Shown piece by piece: positions 54,044 to 64,000 of a stretch of 64,000 nucleotides of DNA (the first letter of the stretch is position 1; every line of letters begins with the position of its first letter). The position numbers and the translations under genes are program-made. Source of the DNA: Sacculina carcini (lineage: Eukaryota; Arthropoda; Thecostraca; Sacculinidae); the NCBI GenBank assembly GCA_916048095.2, contig OU696596.1, positions 3,281,195 to 3,345,194 of the forward strand. The letters are read 5' to 3'. The notes beneath the pieces are model-generated. The model was not told the DNA's origin, did not search any database, and worked only from the letters and a program-made list of their open reading frames with translations.

Positions 54044-55046
54044 GAGCAACACGAGCATGCCAGTTTGTTGCTTCTTGTATTATCTGTGTTCACAACTCCA
54101 TTCACTTATCAATGATAAGTTATCATATATCACTGTATACGCTCAACTGTTCGGCAAGTCGTTGTTACTCTTTTATATCTGACACCATGATATCCACCAT
54201 CTTGCAGATGGTTTTCGGACCCGGGTCCATACTGATCTTAGTATCGGGACTGACAGTAAAAGTATTCGCATTGCACACATTACAAGAAGACTACGGTGCG
54301 TCGGTTTAATGCTGTTATTTCTATTATAATAATAAGTATTATTAATTGTTATTATTGCTATTGGAATTAATGCTAGTATGAAATTGCGGTTAGTGCAGTA
54401 TTTCACGTTTATTTAAAAAATGCGTTTTATATTGTTATAATAATTGTTTTCTCGGAAATACAGGTAAAATATTTTTTTATAAGTAAGTCTGTGCGCGCAG
54501 AGGCATATCGCACGAGGTGTAAAACTAAATTAAATACATATTATTTATTACGTTTGTTTGATTTTATATATTTTTAATATATTTTTTGGAGTATGATATG
54601 TGCGGTTTATTACGTAGTCTGTTATTCTATAATTTATGTCTAATGTCTGATCTACTTTATGTCTTTATATGTCTATATCATTTATGTAGTAGGAAGCAGC
54701 GGAAAAGCCAAAATTCGACCAAGCGCACTACACGTCCGGAATTTTATTAAATAACAGCTTTTTCAGTCTATTTGAGCGAAAAAGTATCGCATGGATGTTG
54801 ATACAACATTTTTGTGAACCTGCGTGAAAACTTCATCCCATCCATGCTGACTTCAATTACGATTCAACAATAATTTTAAAATCCAGGCTACTAATTAAGC
54901 GCTACACGATCGCAAGGTTACAGCAAAATGGATGTTTCAACTTGACTTTCAGGAAGGGTTTTCTCATTGAATCCTATGAAATATATATTTTCGGAATCAG
55001 CAATTAAAATGTGTCTACCGTAACTTAGCACTAGTTAAGCTTATAA
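54043..55046. other. AT-rich stretch without recognised genes
   Basis: ctataatttatgtctaatgt at about 54628 recurs at 55250, suggesting a further repeat. A short hydrophobic translation (54188-54309) is noted under rejected items. Confidence 0.4.
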
Positions 55047-55235
55047 AAAAAGTAAAAAATCCACCCATTCTAATGCACACAAGCGTACATGACCGAGGCT
55101 GTGATCACGGTACATCGATCACATTTGACGTGTCGCCCACAAGGAATGTAAAAACCCATATATATGTGAACCAGGCGAGAATGATGTTTCCTAAGTTTGT
55201 TTGTATCGAACGAAATGTGCGTGAAAATGCCTGTG
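55047..55235 (+). pseudogene. Partial copy of the unknown coding segment at 57140-57320
   Basis: aaatccacccattctaatgc through tttgtatcgaacgaaatgtg is about 90-95 percent identical to 57147-57318. The translation HTSVHD-CDHGTSITFDVSP is retained, then the frame diverges into gcctgtgcctgtgcctg. Upstream parts of the other copy are missing. It looks like a fragment left by duplication or retro-insertion. Function unknown. Confidence 0.55.
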
Positions 55236-55285
55236 CCTGTGCCTGTTTTTCTATAATTTATGTCTAATATCTAATCTAATTTTAG

Positions 55286-55994
55286 TATTTGTTATAGTGT
55301 TTTTGTTATAGCGCACCGAAGGGCTCGATCACGATACGATTAAGAATATAATTGGAAAACGGAATGTAATTATCAGGCCGGGTGCAAAAAAGTAAAATGC
55401 AGATATGCAATAGAAGACAATAAATATAGAGACAACGGGCAAAACAAACAAAACAAAAGACGAACCGGTCATCACGACTGACGCATAATGTCAACGCATC
55501 TCGAGACAATATAATCATAACGTAGAGAACGCGTACATGCAAATAAAGGGGGGAAAGCAAACAACAAAAATTAAAATAATTGAATTAACAGGTAATAGTG
55601 TTGCAAAAGAAGTAAGAGTGTCGGATACTGTGTCAAAGAAGATGTTGAAATGATCTTTGGAGAGCTTTCTAATAACGGGAATAATTGTAGAAAGGAGAAG
55701 TAATATGTGTTAGGATGGAGTTGAAGGCGGAGCCGACAGGAATAAAGATTTATAGGACCAAGAAGATTCATTTACAGCACGAGGGCAGACAGGGGAAACG
55801 AAATATCGGGATGAAGTGAGGCAAGAAGTAAGGAGAAGACGGAGATAGGATGGCTGATGAGGAACGTAAAATAATCTTATAGACCAGACAACACAAGCGA
55901 AAGTGAATGCGAAAAATAATAGGTAACCAACGAAATTGGAAAAGAAGTTGAGAATTGTGACGACAAGGAACGGGATGAAGAACAATAACGACAA
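55286..55994 (-). mobile_element. LINE ORF2 C-terminus and 3' UTR remnant, minus strand
   Basis: Minus-strand translation has HQPSYLRLLLTSCLTSSRY and VCPRAVNESSWSYKSLF, parallel to PRALNESAWSSKSFSFYG of the fragment at 11166. A shifted frame continues FNSILTHITSPFYNYSRY. The 3' end reads gcgctataacaaaaacacta, close to the tail at 11739. Hydrophobic appearance of one frame is incidental. Frameshifts make it non-functional. Confidence 0.65.
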
Positions 55995-56008
55995 GATAGG
56001 TTAAGACA

Positions 56009-56310
56009 TATATAATTATATATAATTACGCATTTAAACAAAGCAGTAGAGAAGGCTGTGTTCGCGTGTAATTTTGCGGGGGCAAAGCCTCACGGCCCCG
56101 GCTGGCACACCGCAGGTCCGGCCGCCACACGAGTTTTCGCAGTCACGGCCAGTACAGAAAACTATACGGCTGCGCGCACACGAAACCCGATTTGCGGCAA
56201 TTGGGTCATCACTTTAAGAAACGAACCCATCCGTTTCACCTCGTCAGGGAATCGAACCCTGGACCTTTCGTGCACAGAGCGTGCGTCCTAGCCACTCGGC
56301 TATGAGACGG
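56009..56310 (-). mobile_element. tRNA-derived SINE with 11-bp target duplication
   Basis: On the minus strand the head reads GTCTCATAGCCGAGTGGCTA (A box) and then GGTTCGATTCC (B box), the split RNA polymerase III promoter. A GC-rich body and an AT-rich tail of attatatataatt type follow. The duplication AGGTTAAGACA stands at 55998-56008 and 56311-56321, which is diagnostic of LINE-type retroposition. The element is 302 bp and has no coding role. The parent tRNA was not assigned. Confidence 0.88.
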
Positions 56311-56321
56311 AGGTTAAGACA

Positions 56322-56925
56322 AGAACGTATAGGATAGAGGTAGAGAATAAGTTATGTAGGATATTGATTAGTAAGTAATTTAAAAATTTGAAAATTATAA
56401 ACTATTTTATAGACGTATCATCAAAGTGGTATTAGAATGGACTTGATTGTTGTTTGTGGACAATTTGATTACATTTCATTATATATCATTTTCAATGTGA
56501 TTTTCATTCTCAAATGATTCTGCTCTTCTCTGCAAATTGTTTCAAAGATTTTTGCTCTTCTTAAGTTTTTGTATGTATCTCTTGACGATCAAGGTGCATG
56601 GGGATTGCAGACATGTGAATTATAGTCTCCGCACTTCAGTCGCCTTATTCTCATGGTGCCACTAATCCGCTTGTGATGCCTCCACTATTTTGAAGAAAAC
56701 AGATGTTATTCTTGCTGCCATGAGACATCTGATGCGGTCTGCTAGCTTTTCAAGCTGCTTTAGGAACGCCAACATCACTACGATTCCTAAGGCAAGATTA
56801 TCGTCCATTGCTAATCAGTACCCGCCAATTTCAATATGACCAGTTCTATCAAAAGTAAATGAGCGTTTTATAGCATTGCGACTGACTCACCACTTGGAAA
56901 GTCATCACTTACTGCCCCCGAATAA
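56322..56925. other. Intergenic-like stretch, one weak reading frame
   Basis: No supported gene. A 48-codon minus-strand frame at 56662-56808 is discussed under rejected items. Confidence 0.4.
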
Positions 56926-57417
56926 GGAATTATACATATCGAAAAAATATGTCGCCCTGATGCCCTATTGTCTATCGTGCATCGCATCCAGGAGACCCTT
57001 GATCGTGGACATGAAACAAAAGTAGTGCAGCTTGCGAACTATCATCTTCTTTTCATTGACTCAGTCACAACGTTCTGCTTGAACAATTGCGTGCAATTGC
57101 CGTTGGAGGAGCAGTGTATTCCACCATCGCGTAGTTTTGAAAAAGTAAAACATCCACCCATTCTAATTCACACAAGCGTACATGAGCAAGACTGTGATCA
57201 CGGTACATCGATCACATTTGACGTGTCGCCCACAAGGAATGTGAAAACCCATATATATGTGAACCAGGCGAGAATGATGTTTCCTAAGTTTGTTTGTATC
57301 GAAGGAAATGTGCTTGAAAATCATGGGTGGAAGTCAGCCAGTGTGGACATGGACATTGATGAATCTTATCATATTTGTGCGGAAAAAGTGTTTTCACTCA
57401 GAGTCTGTTATGACTGA
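56926..57417 (+). CDS. Unknown coding segment, 149 codons or more, possible exon
   Basis: The frame is open from 56926 to the stop at 57415-57417 with no ATG near its start. cgcatccag at about 56990 could be a splice acceptor, giving a segment beginning ETLDRGHETKVVQLANYH. Composition is normal for a globular protein, with several Cys (FCLNNCVQLP, DCDHGTSITFD, YHICAEK, LRVCYD) and no low-complexity runs, unlike most frames in this window. A partial copy lies at 55047-55235. I recognise no family and see no transposon hallmark. It may be a terminal exon, a pseudogene, or part of an unknown element. Confidence 0.45.
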   Translation, partial: GIIHIEKICRPDALLSIVHRIQETLDRGHETKVVQLANYHLLFIDSVTTFCLNNCVQLPLEEQCIPPSRSFEKVKHPPILIHTSVHEQDCDHGTSITFDVSPTRNVKTHIYVNQARMMFPKFVCIEGNVLENHGWKSASVDMDIDESYHICAEKVFSLRVCYD

Positions 57418-57539
57418 AATCAGCAGGCTGACTTGGTTGTACGCGACCAAGGAAAATATTTTGTCAGTTAACTGCCAGCGCCAGCATCTCAACTAGTGTT
57501 TGAGCTGTTTAGTTGAATCTAGTGAGGTCCACCGTGTAC

Positions 57540-57560
57540 ATTTGAGTGGTGAGTAAAATT
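57540..57560 (+). other. Candidate 5' splice site
   Basis: gagtg|gtgagtaaaatttg matches a strong donor consensus, about 130 bp after the stop of the preceding frame. It is suggestive only; no partner acceptor can be fixed. Confidence 0.25.
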
Positions 57561-58258
57561 TGTGTTTGCCTTATTTTTATACATTAGCATGCATAAATGT
57601 TTAGTATTATAATTTATTTGTACTTATTAAAATTGCATGCTAATCAATCTCAATCTTATTTTTCACTTTCAATTTATTCGTGTAGTGCTCCAACATTAGT
57701 AGCGTAGCAGAGGGGCCTGAGTGATATTGCGATTATTGCGAAAATTTTCACAATACTTATCATTGTATCTCATATTGATCACTCGATGAGGTCGTTAAGG
57801 GGAAATCACGTTTTTGTTGAACTCAGCGTATATTTTATCATTTAAGCATTTAGTCATACCAATAACTAACATACTTCTTCCCAAATGTAACTTTATTTTA
57901 ACCCGAGAACGCCCATTATATCGCTAATATGGAATTGTTGTGAAATTGCCAATATGCCTCTGTCTAATATAGAACTATTCGAATATATTTTTTTCATATT
58001 TTCCATTTCCATATTACCTCGTGCATCGCGTTTCAAACAGCACGTGTGAAGATATTTACTATGTATCCTTGTAACTTTGCTCTAGGTGATAGGTTTGAAT
58101 GAATGGGTTGGGTTATATCAATGGATTTAATCGATGAGTTTTTCATCATTCATAAGCTTGCACGTAATTCTTGCACGGCTGTTGCACAAAGTTGCACGGC
58201 TAGTATATCTAGCCTAGAACACAGAGCTTCACTGTTGCATGTTGGTCACATGCAATCC

Positions 58259-58292
<34 letters not shown>

Positions 58293-58840
58293 TGAAAAAA
58301 GTCGTTTGACCCTTTCAATCTAAATTTATGCGTTTGTCTTGTTATAAATGATTACACTGATCATATCGGAACAATGTATGAAAAGTAGCGTCGGTAAATA
58401 CGTGTATATCTTACCTGTAGAATTTTCCGTGCGAGTGGTAAAGTAAATTGTTAAAAAATTTACACAACTATGTATGAGCATCTATTGGATGATGGCCAAT
58501 TAAGCTAGACATTCGTTGTCCTTCTGCCAAGCGATTGATGTATATCATTAGTATATCTTCGGTAGGCAAGCATTGGCGTATTAATTGGCTTATATGGAAT
58601 ACACCACACACCATATATAGCGTGCACATGTTACCATACATATTACGTAATTCAACCCGCATCAGTAGTCGATCAGCTTTCATAAATGGATCCGGCCATA
58701 AAAATACTGGGAGGACAAAGTTACACGCTCGGTAGCAAATCGTATGCCTGTTCGCTGAATTTCTGCGCCAAACAATAAGCTACTGAAGTTATCTCGCACA
58801 ATTGGTGCGCTATTCGAACAAACGCTAAAACGGTCCGTTG
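57561..58840. other. AT-rich stretch with a (GA)n run, no gene
   Basis: (GAGA) run at 58258-58284. I see no gene or element boundary. Confidence 0.5.
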
Positions 58841-58844
58841 CTGG

Positions 58845-59170
58845 ACTCCGTGGTGTAGTGGTAGCATACCCGCCTCACAAATGGGATGCCATGGCTCGAA
58901 GCCCGGCGGAGGAAAAATTCTCAAGGCGAATTCTATAATCCAACAACCCCTCTCCACCCAGCAGTAAATGCTACCAGCTATCAGTCATGTGTTGTACCAT
59001 GCATTCTGGGGAGGTGGCCCTCTCTAATACATCTTCCGTCCTTGTGACGCCATAGCGTGGAGGGTCGTCTCTGCGGTGGCAGCGAGCTGCACGGGACACA
59101 CCTATGTGTTCATAAGCTTCGGCTCCTTCCCGTCTAGCAGCTGTTACTTAGGTCTTTAACCTTTAATCTT
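58845..59170 (+). mobile_element. tRNA-derived SINE 2
   Basis: Head ACTCCGTGGTGTAGTGGTAG (A box region, like tRNA-Val) and GGCTCGAAGCC (B box) about 45 bp later. A 250-bp unrelated body and a tail of ctttaacctttaatctta type follow. No clear target duplication was found, so the right end is approximate. The family differs from the SINE at 56009. Confidence 0.7.
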
Positions 59171-60129
59171 AAAATCAAATGCAATAGAAATTCGCGCGTT
59201 CCATACAACATATAATGTGCTTACCCTGATCCACTGATTATAGCAAAAACACAACAATTTCAGGTTGAAAATAATTCCATATTGTTCAAGGAAATGACTG
59301 GCACACGTTTTTTTCTAAGACAAAACGTTATGATCCACCGCCATTAACCTAGATTCTGGGGAGACGGGGATTTTCCCCTCAAGAACTTGAATAGATAGGA
59401 TGACAATGCAATGCTTGACATATATTCATATTTGTCAAGCAGTTTTTCAATGGCAATAAGAGACTATTTTATTATATGTTGAGATTTACAATGTTTGTCA
59501 CGTTTCAATGTGTTTCTCATACTCATATACTGCTTTGTTCATTATTGCGTTTCATGACGGAAATGCTGCACTTGCATATGCTGCTTCATATTGGCCACCT
59601 TATGCATTTTCACCTTGATGACAATGCCATGTGTTCTTTGCGATACTTTCCATAGCGATATGTCTATTGCAATTAAACTTGTCAAAAATGACCGATTTCG
59701 ATTCAGCCTATTTCGATTACTAATGCCTGATGTACAGACACAACTATACGCCCATGCTCGTGCAGGAAGTTGAGCAACGATAAAAACATTTATGATCTTC
59801 ATGAACGTTCTCAATTGAAATCACTTCCAACAATATTAGTCAAAGCACTGCATAGTGATAACTATACCATTTACCTGTAATATGTAGCTTTTAATATTAT
59901 TCGATGGTGATTCATATAGCTTTAATGTGGAAACATCCATTATTTCAAAGGAAAATATGTGTTGTAGTGAAGACTGTCTTGCGAACCGATTGATAAAATG
60001 GCGGGCATGTGGTCAGCTGAGCGGGGAAACAAGGGAGATGCCCATGAACATGCATGTGTGTGTGTATAAATGGCAAAGCAGAGAACATCTATCAGATAGT
60101 AAGAACAATAGTGTATGTGAGAGAGAGGG
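59171..60129. other. Stretch without recognised genes
   Basis: Mixed AT-rich sequence; short frames on both strands have no recognisable content. Confidence 0.45.
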
Positions 60130-60474
60130 TTAACTGTCACAGTCATCAAATAATTCCGTGAAGTCCTGCTCCTCCAGCTCACTCACGCAACCATCATTAG
60201 ACAGCTCCTTGTCACAGTCATCAAATAATTCCGTGAAGTCCTGCTCCTCCAGCTCACTCACGCAACCGAAATTCTACCATCACCTTCCTCATCATCTTCT
60301 CCACGTGCATCTTCACTGAGTTCCAGACAGGATTCCAGGACTGATGTGGCGGCTGACTCCTGTTTTTCAACAAGAGTCGTCACACACGTCGTTTGAAGAA
60401 TCGATGAATTAATGACTGGCTCACAGCGTTCTTTTTTATTCGTATATGATTCTTGACTCTTATGACGATAAACA
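60130..60474 (-). pseudogene. Acidic protein C-terminal fragment with 25-residue tandem repeat
   Basis: Minus strand: after the LTR edge a frame reads HVYRHKSQESYTNKKERC...LSEDARGEDDEEGDG. After a one-base frame change it continues with two 25-residue units, GCVSELEEQDFTELFDDCD plus KELSND, then a stop at 60130-60132. The DNA period is 75 bp (60135 and 60210). The repeat core DFTELFDD resembles acidic activation-domain motifs in general character. The N-terminal part is cut off by the retrotransposon LTR. Family unknown. It could be a host gene or transposase end. Confidence 0.5.
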
Positions 60475-60771
60475 TGATCGGTCAAGTCAAGTCAGACAAG
60501 TCAAGTCCTTTATTGATTCAAAACAGCGGCTAATATATGCAGAGTAAAATCAGCGGTGAATAATCCGTGTGCATAAATAGCTTTATTTCTTGGCTCCAAT
60601 GTGTGACATTCTCTTGCATACACGTATGTGTTTGTGTGTCTGTGTGTATGCGTGAATCACACGGTGTGCTAAATTTGCGGATGAATGAAACGGTATGTAC
60701 GTGTGTGGTGTGCGTGTATTTTTGGACATAGTTGTGAGTAATGAAGTGATATATGAGTTATGCTACATACA
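60475..60771 (-). repeat. 3' LTR of the gypsy remnant
   Basis: Starts TGTATGTAGC next to the polypurine tract. Contains aatcaataaagg and a tandem of cttgactt/gtctgactt words near its end. The right boundary is approximate because no second LTR is in view. Confidence 0.6.
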
Positions 60772-60787
60772 TTCCCCCTGTGAAATT

Positions 60788-61075
60788 TTACGGTACTCTT
60801 ATGCCGTAAAATTCTGTTTGCACTCGTCTGCGGGCAGAGCGTCTTAGGTCTGTATGGCTCTGTGTTGGCGTATCCGTTGATGTGGATGATGGTGGTGCTG
60901 TTGATGATGGGAGAGATGGTCTTGGTTGCGCAGTGAAGTGCGCTTGGTGATGACCAGATGTCGACACGGCAAGACTATCATTCTCTACGAATGCCGGTTT
61001 CAATCGATCTATACTTACTGTCTCTTGCCGACCGTTGCGGAGTATTTTGAAGGTTTTTTCGTTTCTGGCAATCAC
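60788..61075 (-). pseudogene. Gypsy Pol C-terminal tail (frameshifted from integrase)
   Basis: Frame reads VSIDRLKPAF, a Ser/Thr/Pro-rich stretch and DLRRSARRRVQTEF. This is the usual end of gypsy polyproteins. It is separated from the integrase frame by a shift at about 61076. Confidence 0.65.
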
Positions 61076-61076
61076 C

Positions 61077-62252
61077 TTAAAATGGGCCGTCGTAAAGGAA
61101 TGATAACGGTGCTTTGTAGCCGTCGTTTCGTAACAAGACGAAATTTGTTGTTTGTAGGTCTGAATAAACTAACACTTTTTTTTTATTTTGACGAACTGAC
61201 GCCGGCGATATTTGCTGAATATATCTCCTGATTTTGTTGATGTGATCGACGGTTGATCGTTGTTTTGACGGTGCGATGAAATCACCGGGCAGTCGTATTG
61301 TCTCGCCGTAAGCCAATTCTGCAGTAGAAGTACCGAGGCCTTCTTTGAGGGCAGATCGAATGCCGAGAAGTGTGTGTGGTAACTTTTGAATCCATGTAGA
61401 GGATGAATCGATGTCACGCAGTGCTGATTTCAATGACCGGTGAAATCGCTCGATCATATCACTTGCTTGCGGGTGATAACTTGTAGTCATCGTGTGTTTC
61501 ACTCCCAGAGTTTCCCATAAGGTAGTCCATAATTTTGATGAGAATTGAGCGCCTCTATCAGTAATGAGTTTCGATGGTACTCCAAAGCGCGCGATATAAT
61601 GAAGGAGAACCGCATCCATGATGCATTCAGTCGTTGCACGTGCAATCGGAAGTGCCTCCTGCCATCGTGTATATCTATCTATCATTGTGAGCAGGTAGTG
61701 ACATCCATTGTTAGGCGGCAATGGGCCTAAGTCCATGTGGACGACATCAAACCTCTTGTTTGGTGTGTTGATGGCACCGACTGGAGAATGCACATGTCGA
61801 GTAATTTTTGCTCGCTGGCATTTCAAGCAATATTTGCTCCATTTGCGTATGTCAGCTCGCATGCCTGGCCGTACATAGCGAGGGGTGATTATTTTTGTCA
61901 TTGAGTGACATCCTGCATGTGATAAGTTATGCAGCTGGTTGAATAATGGACGCCGCAATTCTTCTGGTACGAATGGACATTGCTTGCTTGTGGAACAGTC
62001 ACATTTGAGGGTAATACCTTCTGGTGTCGGTACAGGTCGTAGATCGAGTTATGATTGCTAGGAGATAATTTTGTCGTCTTGATGTTGGGCGATTGTTTCT
62101 GCGGTGATGACAGGTGCCATATCGGGCACACAACTAATTCTTGACATGGCATCAGCTGACAGAGCACCATGTACATCTTCTAATGTCATTCCCCCAACGG
62201 TAATGAGCAACTTTACTGCGTCGATCGTTGATGTTCTTATAGTTCTGGACAA
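61077..62252 (-). pseudogene. Gypsy integrase, degenerate
   Basis: The finger is readable as HNLSHAGCHS...YCLKCQ. Catalytic residues are at VVHMDL (Asp), LITDRGAQF (Asp) and DMIERFHRSL (Glu). GPLPP directly follows MDL, one residue shorter than the VDLVGPLPP form. Upstream the linker lies in other frames (62058-62252), so at least two shifts break the protein. Enzyme core otherwise well preserved. Confidence 0.75.
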
Positions 62253-62300
62253 TCCGTCGATTTTTGCTTGCTGTTCAGTGTCGTGTATCAGCGTGGTATC

Positions 62301-63529
62301 AAGGAAAGGAGTAGGATTCCATGGGATTAATAAGATTAGTTCGGAATAGGAACAGTATTCGCAGAGCTATGTATTATTTTTCACATAAATCTTGTTTCGT
62401 AATTCTTCTCTCTATTTCCTCTTCTGTATTTTACCGTAATTTTATTCTCTCGCCGTTCTATCATTGTCATTCAATTATCTAGTGGTGTCTTGTCTACAGT
62501 TTAGTAATGTCTTATACACGGACGTTTCAAGGCCTTCATAGTAGCGGTTCATACTTTCAGTCATCTAGTCATATAGTCATCAGTCACCTAGTGGCGTATC
62601 GTGTCATCACGTTCCAATGCATCCATCTATGCATGTCGATACATACTCTCCTTGTATGCTTCCGCCTGTGAACCATTATATCTGTCCTTGTTACCAGATA
62701 AAATATTCAATATCTCCTGTCCGTTAAGTCGCATATCAAATGTCCCAACTTAACTTCGGTATTTTCGCTGCCATATGCGAAAACCATATAATTCGTTCTG
62801 CCTTCATTTCTGTTCTCACCAGTGTGTGAGAATTACGGCATATACCTTCACCTCCTCTTCCGATCAATTCGTCAGTCTATCAGTCAGTCCGTTTGTTATG
62901 CTGGTATTCTTCCCCGCTAAGGCTTGTTTTACGTTTCCGGTCAAAACTTCACTATATTTTCTGTTTTGTTTGCTTTGGCTCGTCAATAATGCAATTGTGA
63001 TTACTTCGATTCGTTTACTCGACGTACATTTCGCTGCTTATTAGCTTCAACTATATTTACTCCTACATGATATGTTTGAGGTCTTGTTAGTCGTTCTGAT
63101 AATGACGTACTATCCACATCTTCCTTGTCTTATTGATTACCATCGTCTTCTTGGGGTACATTTTGTCTAATGATCGATTTCTTGTTGCTATATACGATCA
63201 TTATACTGTTTATATTCATGGCGTAGACGTGCAGATAATCTGGAATTAATGTATCGTTCCTTGTAATCGTAGACATTTAGTTTTACTCTAAATATGGCTC
63301 TGATTTTATATTTAAGGAAAAAGGAAATGCAAAACTTAATAGGAAAGCAGTGATTAACCACGTACCTTACAAACAATACTGAAGCACCAATGATGATGAA
63401 TGCTTTGCTGATGTTTTTCTTGAGCACCAGATGTAACAGGTCCAGAAGTCACAGAAGCAGATGTAACACATTTCGCGCACTGTTGAAGATGTCTGTTTTC
63501 TTTTCAAAATTATCTACCTCCTTGGATCA
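62301..63529. other. Stretch without recognised genes
   Basis: Pyrimidine-rich on the plus strand with tagtcatctagtcatatagt-type words near 62560. 63380-63529 may be the 5' untranslated leader of the LTR element to its right, read on the minus strand. Confidence 0.4.
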
Positions 63530-63545
63530 GGGTCACGTTGCACCA
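63530..63545 (-). other. Candidate primer binding site
   Basis: Minus-strand TGGTGCAACGTGACCC, two bases after an LTR-like end ...CTGTTACA. The TGG start fits a tRNA CCA end. The tRNA was not assigned. Confidence 0.5.
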
Positions 63546-63547
63546 AA

Positions 63548-64000
63548 TGTAACAGTTTTGTCTTCAGCGATGATAATTCTAGTGGAGCAGGCCTCTTAAT
63601 GTTGTGCGCCGCTATAACTCTTGTTGTGCCGATTCCAAACAGTAGTTTTGTTGAAACAATGTATTTTCGTCGTGATATTGAAAGTTCAGTTCTTAGCTCT
63701 ATCGTCCTAGCGTTATATTCAATGTTCTATCCTATCTGTTCTGCCTGTATCTGCTAGTCTGTCTCTCCTGTATGTCTTCCTATCTGTGCTCTTGTTCTCC
63801 CTCTGAACCACTCCACTTCTCTACTGAATCTCCTCTACTGCTGCTGCTGCTCAATCTATCTCCTCCCGCTGCCGCTTCTATCTATCTATCCCATATCTCT
63901 ACTGCCGCTGCTCTTCTATTCCTATCTCCATCCTCTCTATATCCATACTGCCTATCCCATATCTCGACTGGTTAAAACACTGTGCTTATATAGTGCCAAC
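63548..64000 (-). repeat. Probable 5' LTR (R/U5 side) running off the window
   Basis: Minus strand has TATATAA at 63993-63987, purine-rich sequence with CAG and GATA repeats, and a CA end at 63548 followed by the primer site. The U3 part would lie right of the window. No internal coding region that belongs to it can be recognised. It differs from the LTR at 60475. Confidence 0.45.

Larger units (their letters stand above)
60475..62300 (-). mobile_element. Ty3/gypsy retrotransposon remnant: integrase end and 3' LTR
   Basis: Minus strand contains the RNase H-integrase linker (SADAMSRI near 62150), integrase, a C-terminal tail, polypurine tract CAGGGGGAA (60772-60780) and an LTR starting TGTATGTAGCATAAC at 60771. 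The LTR carries an AATAAA and ends near 60475. Everything 5' of the linker is missing or beyond recognition. The tail VSIDRLKPAF resembles VSIDRLKPAI in the CsRn1-like Pol, suggesting the same broad clade. Confidence 0.75.

Noticed and set aside
54188..54309. Short hydrophobic translation MISTILQMVFGPGSILIL, possible exon
   Set aside because: Only about 40 codons, no family recognised and no convincing splice pair. I could not support a gene.
55710..55994. Hydrophobic 94-residue membrane-protein-like frame
   Set aside because: It contains a LINE ORF2 C-terminal motif (PRAVNESSW) and ends in a LINE-type 3' UTR. Hydrophobicity comes from a T-rich strand.
56240..56310. Functional tRNA gene on the minus strand
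   Set aside because: The acceptor and anticodon arms do not fold as a proper tRNA, and the sequence continues into a body and tail with target duplication. It is a SINE head. The same holds for 58845.
56662..56808. 48-codon minus-strand frame MDDNLALGIVVMLAFLKQL
   Set aside because: Protein-like composition but too short, with a stop just upstream and no recognised relatives. Left unannotated.

Overview
The window looks like repeat-dense nuclear DNA from an invertebrate animal. No intact cellular gene could be recognised. The animal assignment is an inference from the element types: a piggyBac DNA transposon, LTR retrotransposons of the CsRn1 type and of a second divergent type, CR1/Jockey-like LINEs with a PHD-finger ORF1, two tRNA-derived SINEs, a foldback MITE, and many GT, TA and AT-rich repeats. 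A short TTAGG run lies inside the MITE, but this is too little to name a phylum.

Layout. 1-1740: 3' part of a degenerate piggyBac element ending exactly at a TTAA. 1745-4920: interspersed repeats, including the first copy of a composite repeat seen about eight times. 4925-7735: LINE-A, frameshifted and internally deleted. 7850-17294: AT-rich repeat units, an array built on a CGACGGGCGGG core, a minisatellite, LINE 3' ends and more composite repeat. 17295-22489: CsRn1-like LTR element with open gag and pol but a broken 3' LTR. 22581-24571: a compact, very young LTR element carrying gag only. 24688-31545: a near-identical tandem duplication of about 3.43 kb, each copy holding a LINE-B fragment. 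33100-33621: foldback MITE. 34020-39407: LINE-C, almost full length but broken. 39660-51440: CGACGGGCGGG arrays and a duplicated block, one copy of which is interrupted by a complete young LTR retrotransposon on the minus strand (44835-49382). 51440-64000: fewer recognisable elements; LINE remnants, two SINEs, a 149-codon reading frame of unknown identity, a broken acidic-repeat coding fragment, a decayed gypsy integrase region and, at the edge, an LTR with a primer site.

How the parts relate. The most interesting pair is the gag-only element and the minus-strand element at 44.8-49.4 kb. Their Gag proteins are clearly homologous. Immediately after the 5' LTR both carry AGCTATTTCGGC, the exact complement of nucleotides 1-12 of animal tRNA-Phe. 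Each has 5-bp target duplications and LTRs that differ at only one base. The complete element also has a textbook -1 frameshift signal between gag and pol. A reasonable reading is a retrotransposon family with an unusual 5'-tRNA-fragment primer and a gag-only, non-autonomous partner.

Limits: all homology calls are from reading motifs and translations by eye. No database search, alignment or folding program was run. Boundaries of repeats without terminal duplications are approximate.
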